Shown here piece by piece: positions 56,508-64,000 of a stretch of DNA of 64,000 nt. Source of the stretch: Persicaria tinctoria. Its lineage: Eukaryota; Streptophyta; Magnoliopsida; Caryophyllales; Polygonaceae. A program made the position numbers and the translations under genes. Position 1 is the stretch's first letter; each line of letters opens with the position of its first letter. Location of the stretch: the NCBI GenBank assembly GCA_037127255.1, contig JBANSL010000013.1, forward strand, positions 54,771,688 to 54,835,687, given 5' to 3'. Below the pieces are notes generated by a model that was not told the origin of the DNA, made no database searches, and worked only from the letters and a program-made list of their open reading frames with translations.

Positions 56508-57569
56508 AAACACATGTGGAAAACTTCACACTATTATTATACCAAACATGTGCGAAAATTCAAACTTAGCACCAGAGGCAGAACCTACCAGCATTTAAAC
56601 TAGTTACAGTGAGGATATGCTAGAGAAGCATTTTATTTGGTCATATCTGTTATTAGTTTAAATTCTAGAGAAGCATTCTTTACAAGATGAACAACTAACC
56701 ACTCATAATAGCTAGCAAGTATTAATCGAGTTTGAGAGAACTCTACTAACTGAATACATATAAACCCATGAAACCACATCACTAGTAATTTTCAGTTTCT
56801 ATTGTGTAGCAGGGATTGCCTTGTATAATCGCCCCCCTTAGACTGAAACCAGGAAAACTATAAACTGAATTCCAATCCCTAAATCCAAACTCGGGAATCC
56901 ATCATCATCGAAGTTCTTGTATATCGAAATTGAAATCCCCAAATCAAAATTCATATCTCATAAATTCTGAAATCATTGCAACTAAGCCAGACAGGTATAA
57001 TTAACACTTCGATTACAACAAAACCAACACAAAATTCTGAAATCATTGCAAAATCGTAATCTGAAATCAAATAAAAATGGAATTTTCTTTTCCGTTTCCA
57101 ACTCTTAGACATCAATAGCAAACCAAAATGCAATTAAAAAACATTATTTTAGAGGGGAAAAAACAATTTGGATCTAGGTCAAAGCTCGAGTGTTGAATTG
57201 CTTGGAATATCAACATAGCCAAGTCGAAATTGTCCCGCTCAATGGCGGAAATCATGATCCTACAACAATCAGAGCAGCAAAATCCTCAATTTAAACACCA
57301 ACATTAGCACCAGAGGCAGAACCTACCAACATTTAAACTAATTACAGTGAGGATATGCTAAATTTTTTAATAACGAAACCCCCAATTCGAACCCACCAGC
57401 AAAACCCCCAATTCGAAGTTCCTGTATAACACTAACATTAAAATCCCCAAATCAAAATTCATATCTCATAAACACTAAATTTCTGAAATGTAAAAAACAA
57501 ATAATCCCAAATTCAAATCACAAAATGAATACAAATATCCCCAGATCCAAATTTCAAACCCTAAATTTC

Positions 57570-57788
57570 CTAAATGTAAAACACCAAAAATTTAAATAAA
57601 TACATGCACTCTCCAGAAGGAAGCAAGGGGCGGCACCACCATCTTCGCACTAGCCACACTAGTTGTCGTCGAGTTGATCGTATAGTGCTTGGATCGCCGA
57701 CGAAGAGGTCTTCTATGGGCTCTGCATGTGGCCGGACTTCTTCTTCGTCACTGTCACTCCATCGTCTAATTCCACCCACGACGCTCAC
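57570..57788 (-). other. Mirror copy of the TIR open frame
   Basis: Encodes nearly the same 72 residues as 54391-54609, differing at a few positions (WWCRPLLPSGEC in place of WRCRPLLLSAEC). Confidence 0.35.
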
Positions 57789-58461
57789 TTCACTTTAACG
57801 GGTATCGGTTCGAGGTGAAATAAAATTAAAGCACAAGGGTACCACACGAAATATCACAAACTATTGTACACCCCGCGAAAAACGTTATACCTCAAGGGTA
57901 CCTGGCGAAATTTCCGTTATTATTACTAGTTTTAGGTTCTTTCCATATTTAGTAACTCCTATGTTAGTTGGAGCTATTTATGGAATGTCTTATTTTAAGT
58001 AATACTTAGTTAGGTGAATAAAAGTGGAAAAGAAAAGTCTATCCCTTTAGATATTTTCCTTGACCACTAAGTAGGAATATTTATCTAGGATTATTATTAG
58101 TATTTAATATTTATTTATCTAAGTCAAAACTCTATCTTTTACAATGATAGAATTGGTATGTTTGTTATTTAAACCCTTTTCATCATTCAATAAAATTAGA
58201 TGGGAAAATTATATTGAAGAAACCTTTTTGGCTAAGAGGTTCTTCCATTCCCCCATCCTAAAGCGTTTGCATTCAAGTTATTGTTCGATCAATCATCTGA
58301 TACCAAACCCTAATCCAAACACAAACCAAAAACAGTGACGAAAAACACTTTGAATATAACCTAGCAACACAGGGCAGTGACGGAAAGAGTAGGGAAGCCG
58401 CGACGGTGCTGCGCGTGTGTTGCGCCCAGGCTGCGGGGGATGTTGCGACCGCAACGTGACC

Positions 58462-59326
58462 TAGGCGTGGCCACGGGTTACAGGTAAACCCGTGACCCGC
58501 CGGGTCGTACGGGTCAACGACCCGCCGGGTCCGGGTTGACGGGTTGGCGGGTGGGGATGGGTAGCGGGTTAGGGTTAGGGTCGGGGAATCCATGACCCGT
58601 GACCCGGCGGGTCGACCCGCCTGGTCAACCCGCTTTTTCAAAATATTTTTTTTGGAAAATTTATTTTAAATAAAATAAATTTATAATATTATGTAAATTA
58701 TGTAAGTTATTCTTAAAATAACTCACAATAATACATAAACTAATATGCAATGTGCAATGTGAGACAAATAAACCCCATCATTCTCATTTTATAGACTTGG
58801 AAGTCTTCCTTCCCCTCATTTCCAATGTGGGACAAAGGCTTTGTCCCACATCGGAAATATGGAGATAGAATGAGAAGGCATGGGGCTATATATATGTATC
58901 CCACTACCACATTTCTTCCACTTCAATTGTTTCCTACATTTCCTACATTGGAAATTAAGTTGGAAATGAAATTTGAGAAATATATTCTCATATTTTTTTC
59001 TCTTACATCACACAATGAAATTATTGTGGATGAAAGAATTAATATGGAGATATAATCTTCCTACATTTTTAACACTTCATATCAAAGTGATAAAATGTGT
59101 TGTGAAAATAAAATCTTTACATATTATTTATTTATTTATTTTAATAGTCATTTTTTTAAAAAAAAAGATTTTTTTTAAAAATAATGTAACCCGCCGAGTC
59201 AACGGGTCGACCTGAACCCGTCAACCCGTGAGATTTACGGGTTAGGGTTCGGGTCGGCCAACCCTAACCCTTGACCCGGCGGGTTGAACCCGTCGACCCG
59301 GCGGGTTCGACCCGTGGCCACGCCTA
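58462..59326. mobile_element. Non-autonomous hAT element, 865 bp
   Basis: Terminal inverted repeats TAGGCGTGGCCACGGGT on both ends, flanked by ACGTGACC (58454-58461) and GCGTGACC (59327-59334), 7 of 8 identical. Subterminal regions are dense in ACCCG/CGGGT repeats. The AT-rich core has no transposase. Confidence 0.92.
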
Positions 59327-60676
59327 GCGTGACCTACATCGGCCGCTGCCAGCGACAAGCGCGAGCGAAACAACGACAGTCTTGGCGTCTACAGCGACGG
59401 TTGTCCTTCTTCTCTGCGATGGTGTTGCTGAATATTCTTCTTCTTTGCGTTTTTGGTTTGTGTTTGGATTAAGGTTTGGTATCGGATGATTGATCGAACA
59501 ATAACTTGAATGCAAACTCTTTAGGATGGGGGAATTGAAGAACCTCTTAGCCAAAAAGGTTTTTTCAATATAATTTCCCATCTAATTTTATTGAATGATG
59601 AAAATGGTTTAAATAACAAACATATCAATTCTATCTTTGCAAAAGATAGAGTTCTGACTTAGATAAATAAATATTAAGTAAATCCTAATAATAATCCTAG
59701 ATAAATATTCCTACTTAGTGGCCGAGGAAAATATCTAAAGTGATAGACTTTCCTTTTTCACCTTTATTCACCTAACTAAGTATTACTAAAAATAAGACAT
59801 TCCATAAATAGGTTCAGCTAACATAGGAGTTACTAAATATGAAAAGAATCTAAAACTAGTAATAATAATAATAATTAAATAAATAAAATATCTTTTCTTC
59901 AATCAATGATGGCGCCTTCTTTTTCCTCTTGAGAACGACACTCTTTGTCGTCAATAACCCTTGAATCGATCTTGAGAGCTCGCCTGGATCAAGATCATTG
60001 TTTGACTCACAGAAGGTCATCTTGACCCGCATCATTCTCCCTCTCTTAGCTTCGATTCGTCATCGAATCGAGTCATTGAAGAGAAGTGGGGAAGGAGCAG
60101 CAATCAGAAAGTAACTTCCTTGAGCATCAAATTGAGATGGCGCCAACAGAATTTGAGGCAAAAGAACCTCAAAAATAACACATGTCATAGGGAACATTGA
60201 GCAATCAAAAGGAACAATATCAATAGGCTTAATAACCCTATGAACTTCAGAAGTCTCAACATTAGGAAAATTCTCAAGAGGTACAATAGCTAACTCAAGA
60301 GAAGTGCCCCCAACGTCCTCATCATTGTCGTTAGGAGCAACCAAAACATCATGCAAAATATTACAGCCAGCTTGCATATCAGATTCGGATGCCTTGTGTA
60401 ACCCACCGTTGGAAAGCTCGTCGAGTCAGCTTCGCAACAAGACTGAGTTGACTCAATTCCGAGGTTAGAGTCAACGGGAATATGCAAAACAAAATCGGCG
60501 CGCTGTGCTGAATCCGGAGCAACGAATTCGATCAACTATAGGCTCCTTAGGCTCAATAACCTCATCGTCGGTTAAGAAAACTATAACCGCTGGAGAAGGG
60601 GTGAAAGATGAAGCAAAAGCTTGACGAAAGCAATCTGATAAGTCCTCCTTCAAACCCTTCCTAATTCAGCCCATGA

Positions 60677-60904
60677 TTATGCGAACATGGCGGAAAGGTC
60701 GGCCTGGAGTTGTGCCTCTTCCTCTCGTCGTCGTGCCTCCTCAGCCTCTCGTTGTTGGAGAAGCCAAATCTGATGGCGACGTTGTTGTCTACCCCTCTCC
60801 TCTTCGATTTCCGCTTGCCGTTGAAGCCAAATGCGGCGCCTTTGAGCCTTTCGCTGTCGTTGAAGCTGATGGGCCGCCCTTTCGAGAGCGAAGAATCCCT
60901 CCAA
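60677..60904 (-). other. Gln/Arg/Glu-rich open frame in the retroelement leader
   Basis: 75 codons rich in Q, R and E with a strong coiled-coil character (for example RQAEIEEERGRQQRRHQIW). It may be the remains of a gag-like protein. Upstream and downstream frames are broken. Confidence 0.35.
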
Positions 60905-61002
60905 TGGATCAGGATCATCATCTCAACCCCAATAGACAGCGCAAGCCATTGAATCAAACGATTAGTAACATCAAGAAAAGACAAGAACTTGCGAAACCTA
61001 CA

Positions 61003-61014
61003 GCTCTGGTACCA
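61003..61014 (-). other. Primer-binding site complementary to initiator tRNA-Met
   Basis: On minus TGGTACCAGAGC, one mismatch from the usual plant retroelement primer site TGGTATCAGAGC, two bases from the LTR end. Confidence 0.8.
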
Positions 61015-61016
61015 CT

Positions 61017-61158
61017 TGATACGTTTGGGATACCCGATCCTTCGCCAGTGGACTCGGAATCAAGAACAACGACTTAGATTTGTCCCGATCTTGCAATTAT
61101 CCTTGCCATTCTCGATGTTTACAATGAATTACAATCAAAGGGGATTCCAAACGTATCA
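61017..61158 (-). repeat. 142-bp LTR
   Basis: Starts TGATACGTTTGG and ends with the exact inverse CCAAACGTATCA, the TG...CA rule with 12-bp inverted ends. Its small size is typical of TRIM elements. Confidence 0.8.
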
Positions 61159-62330
61159 CCAACTCCCCGAGTTGCTTTTGTACGTTTTGTGTTGTTTTCA
61201 TATCCATGCTAAGATTCTTAACATCTAAAGTGAACAAAGCTTAGTCTATCGTCGCCAGTTCATTGGCTTTCCGAATCAAAAGAGGGTATCAATTTGGCGA
61301 TGAGTGAGAAGGTGTGTTGAGATTTTGGACTGAAAAGAAATACAAGAAGCAAAATTTTAGTCATTCCAACTTCTCTTTAAAATTGTAGCAATATACAAAA
61401 TCTCGATGATATTTGACCATGAATCTTATTGAAATACCATTTTAGATATTCTAAAATCTCAGTGGTACGTGACCAATACTTCTTGAACTTTGCCCCCATT
61501 ATTAAGATTAAAATACCATTTTAGACATCTCAACTTGTTTTTGAAATTGTAGCATTATACAAAATCTCAATGATACTCGATCAATACTTGTTGAACTTTG
61601 CCACCTATTTTTAATCCATGTAATGAATGGTCAAATCATCATTAAAAAGCAAACTTTTTACACCAATCTTAATCTATCATATCCTCTAACAACAAATTAG
61701 TTGTAATTATGCTCTTATAAAATATATTCACCACCTATATATAACAAAATTTTCCACCCCACTTCCTTTCATCATCCATAAGAACATCAAGCAAGTATAT
61801 ATGGGAGTTGATAAATATACCACTAATTTTTACTGAAAACACTGTTAAATTTTACAACTTGTTATGGAATTTAATTTTGCGACAAGTTGCGAATGACCTT
61901 GTCAAATGTGCTAAAAATTCAAGGGAAAAAGTTTAATATTCCCATTCTTATCCAAAAATAAATAATTTTAAAAAATACATGTAAATTTATTAAAAAATCA
62001 CTCTTTATTAAATTTTATTTACAAAAAATATCCTTTATTTTGAAACTTCTACAAAATATAATTAAAATTGTACAATACTCTTTATTAAAAATATCCTTTA
62101 CAAATTCATAATAATTATTTTTATAAAAATAATTAGCATGTTTCATATTTATATAATGGGTGGTGAGGAATTGTTAACTTTTCAATAATAATGGGTGATT
62201 TTGCAAATAAGTGTTAATAATGTGTTTTTTTAATTATATTAAAGTAATTCGTGGGAGCTCTGCAACTACTTATAAGTTTCTTTTTTTTTATATATAAAAT
62301 TGCAGAGCTCCCTTTTTTAAATTAGAGAAA
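61159..62330. other. AT-rich intergenic
   Basis: No gene was recognised. ACAAAATCTC and ATACCATTTTAGA segments recur at 61400-61560, a short local duplication. Confidence 0.5.
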
Positions 62331-63146
62331 ACTAATTAAAATACCATCACCTTCAAGGGTATGGTAAAAATATATCCTCAACTTTTAAATGTAATAAAAA
62401 TATCCCGATCTTTGAGGGTAGTGGTAATATATTACCACGTGTTTTCTCACAGGTTAAAAATGCTAACAGTGTAGCTTACGTGGATTTTGTTTTGACAAGG
62501 CAACCTGCGTGGAAACCTTTTTACAAATTAGCACTACAATTGGATTTTCTTGAATGGTTTCCTTAGGAAAAAATAAACTGACAACAAAATTAATTAAACC
62601 CGAAAAACGAAATTGATTCAACCAAACAACTAATCCGATCAAAATTGCCTTAAATTGTTACAACACGACTATTCCTAAAACCAAACGTATCGACAACAAA
62701 ACTAAATCGACAACAACATGAAGAGGGGAAAAACAAAACTTACCCAGTCAAGTCTGTGAACAAATCAAAAAGAAAGAAGATTTGAGAGAGACAACTCAAG
62801 ATAGGCTACCACGAGGGAGGAAGACTGTCATTGAAGAGGAACACTACCTGGAAGACTTGGAAGACAATTCAAGAGGCGACCACAAAAGAAGATAGGAGGG
62901 AGGAAGAAACATTGGATGTGAACCCAGTCCAACTCTTTATTTTCTTCTTAAGGAAACCATTCAAAAGCCCTTGTCAAAAAAATCTACATAGGCTGTCTTG
63001 TGAGCATTTTTGACCCGTGAGAAAACCCATGGTAATATATTACCATTACCCTCAAAGATCGGGATATTTTTATTACATTTGAAAGTTAGGGATATATTTT
63101 TACCATACGCCCAAAGGTGGAGGTATTTTAATTAGTTTTCCCTTTT
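62331..63146. mobile_element. Foldback element with arms of about 230 bp
   Basis: Left arm 62331 to about 62585 and right arm about 62920 to 63146 are inverted copies: AACTAATTAAAATACC at the ends, TGGTAATATATTACCA, AAAAATGCT and AATGGTTTCCTTA inside. It resembles long-TIR Mutator-type non-autonomous elements. The target duplication is not clear in the AT-rich flanks, and no gene lies in the loop. Confidence 0.75.
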
Positions 63147-63392
63147 AATAAAAAATAAAAATATTTTTCTTTTTAATTAGTTTGGCACTTTTTGTTTAAA
63201 AAAAATAGTGGAATTCCCATATTATTTAATTTTCTTTTTAAAGTCAAAATAAATAAGCAAGTAACCTAAGCACAAAAAAACAGCAATTCAGTATTTGAAA
63301 AAAAAAACAAGTAATCTAAGATCAATATTAGCAATTCAATTTTTTTAAGCAATGGAGAGATTTTAGTGAAAAAAATATGCAAGTTAATTACT

Positions 63393-63704
63393 TTATATTC
63401 TCCTTGTTTTGAAGATTACCGTTCTCTGAAGTGTATTGCAACACCATATAATATTCCTTCTTTTGGTGAGAGGCAGTCCATATGTTAAGTTAGGAGTAAT
63501 TGCAGTTCTTCCAACAAAATCTTCAAACATCTTTCTAAGCTCTGTTGTTGCACGTTTATACATCTTCATGATATCGCTTCTCAAAGTAGATCGACTTATC
63601 AACTTAAAATTCATATTCAAACCAGTTATGTATCTTTTGAACCCAATATGATCTACTATGCTGAACACAGTCGAAGTTTTGAGTTTCCAACCTCGCAATT
63701 CCAT
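63393..63704 (-). pseudogene. hAT transposase fragment
   Basis: The frame contains HIGFKRYITGLNMNFKLISR, STLRSDIMKMYKRATTELRK and GRTAITPNL, matching the region of plant hAT transposases after the BED zinc finger, up to the first catalytic Asp region (usually TTDxW; here TPNLT). The Asp is replaced and the remainder is absent, so it is a dead fragment. Confidence 0.72.
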
Positions 63705-63727
63705 TTCATTTTCTATTGAAATTTAGA

Positions 63728-63914
63728 GTGTGTTTAGATTCCATTGCATTTTAATTACAATGCAATTATTTTACCTCATTTTATGTGAGCGTTTGGTTGT
63801 ATAAATAAAAATCTCGTAAAACCCAAGATAAAACAGTAATTTAATCAAATGATCACATAAATCAAGATAAAATAATTGCATTATAATTAATATATCATGG
63901 AATCCAAACACGGC
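63728..63914. mobile_element. Small MITE-like inverted repeat
   Basis: GTGTTTAGATTCCAT on the left and, inverted, GTGTTTGGATTCCAT on the right enclose about 185 AT-rich bp. Related TTGGAATCCAAAC sequence is at the window end, so the element or a relative may extend beyond 64000. Confidence 0.55.
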
Positions 63915-64000
63915 ATAAATTTAAACACCTTAAAAATTATGTTAACCAAACACCAACTTATTTATTTGCATTATAAACATAATACAATTGGAATCCAAAC

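Larger units (their letters stand above)
54243..57916. mobile_element. Long-TIR Mutator-like element, 3,674 bp
   Basis: Terminal inverted repeats of roughly 680 bp (54243 to about 54930, and about 57240 to 57916) begin GGGAAATTTCGCCAGG and CGGAAATTTCGCCAGG. The flanks are TTATTATTA at 54234-54242 and 57917-57925, a 9-bp duplication, though in low-complexity DNA. A third partial copy of an inner TIR segment lies near 56565-56620. No transposase is encoded. The interior has two inverted tRNA-like sequences and a Helitron-like end. Confidence 0.85.
54069..58345 (+). mobile_element. Left arm of an inverted retroelement pair, split by a MULE
   Basis: 54069-54242 and 57926 to about 58335 together match, inverted, the DNA from about 60036 down to 59447. 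The match is close throughout and includes ATGATGCGG, CTTGATCCA, ACTAGTTTTAG and CCAAACACAAACC. This arm lacks the LTR and internal leader seen in the right arm. The MULE at 54243-57916 interrupts it. Confidence 0.85.
59447..61158 (-). mobile_element. Right arm: TRIM-like LTR retroelement
   Basis: Read on minus it begins with a 142-bp LTR (61158 to 61017) and a primer-binding site, then about 1 kb of leader with short frames, then the segment shared with the left arm. No reverse transcriptase or integrase is present. A 3' LTR was not found, so this is a partial copy. Confidence 0.75.

Noticed and set aside
58825..59215. Open frames in the centre of the hAT element as a transposase
   Set aside because: They are short, AT-driven and lack hAT motifs.

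Overview
This is a 64-kb piece of an angiosperm nuclear genome. The genes have many short exons with GT/AG borders, the proteins are plant types (TAB2, HIPP, plant PHD and DusA proteins), and most of the remaining DNA is plant transposons. I cannot name the species. Nothing looks bacterial, organellar or viral; there is no rRNA and no CRISPR.

Four host genes can be modelled to the base, each closing in frame. They are: a heavy-metal-associated isoprenylated plant protein (HIPP; 1043-2394, minus, 4 exons, 254 aa); a DusA-type tRNA-dihydrouridine synthase (8972-14259, minus, 12 exons, 444 aa); the TAB2 homologue, a chloroplast RNA-binding translation factor for photosystem I (28621-30721, plus, 5 exons, 395 aa); and a large multi-PHD nuclear protein (31414-39601, minus, 13 exons, 833 aa). 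They share no evident pathway.

The rest is nested mobile DNA. From 1 to 8.2 kb there are Copia remnants, a LINE RNase H fragment, a Tourist MITE and a foldback element split by a Stowaway. From 14.9 to 17.2 kb lies a poly(A) retroposon split by a hAT MITE, followed by a Helitron end. From 17.6 to 28.4 kb one decayed minus-strand LINE carries two later insertions: a Mutator-type MITE holding a SINE-like sequence, and a 5,972-bp CACTA element with a GAT target duplication. Removing either insertion with one copy of its duplication closes the LINE frame. The CACTA carries exon fragments of at least three host genes (NAD-isocitrate dehydrogenase, an ABC1/UbiB kinase, a dynamin-related protein), so it is a gene-capturing Pack-CACTA.

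From 40.1 to 42.5 kb lies a decayed RTE-type LINE. From 44,005 to 52,303 lies an 8.3-kb Mutator-like element (MULE) with 9-bp duplications, carrying a mudrA-type transposase gene (plus) and a DUF1985/ULP1 protease-like gene (minus). Both genes carry identifiable lesions. The most unusual signal in the window is inside it: a short motif, AACTGGAC or AACATGAC, repeats every 21-22 bp in eight introns or intergenic gaps, and its reverse complement repeats every 21 bp inside the transposase reading frame, where it encodes a seven-residue repeat.

From 53.6 to 61.2 kb there is a Tourist MITE, then a near-palindrome of two inverted copies of a short-LTR (TRIM-like) retroelement. One arm is split by a long-TIR MULE that carries two inverted tRNA-like sequences; the central spacer is split by a hAT element. 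The window ends with a foldback element, a hAT transposase remnant and a MITE.
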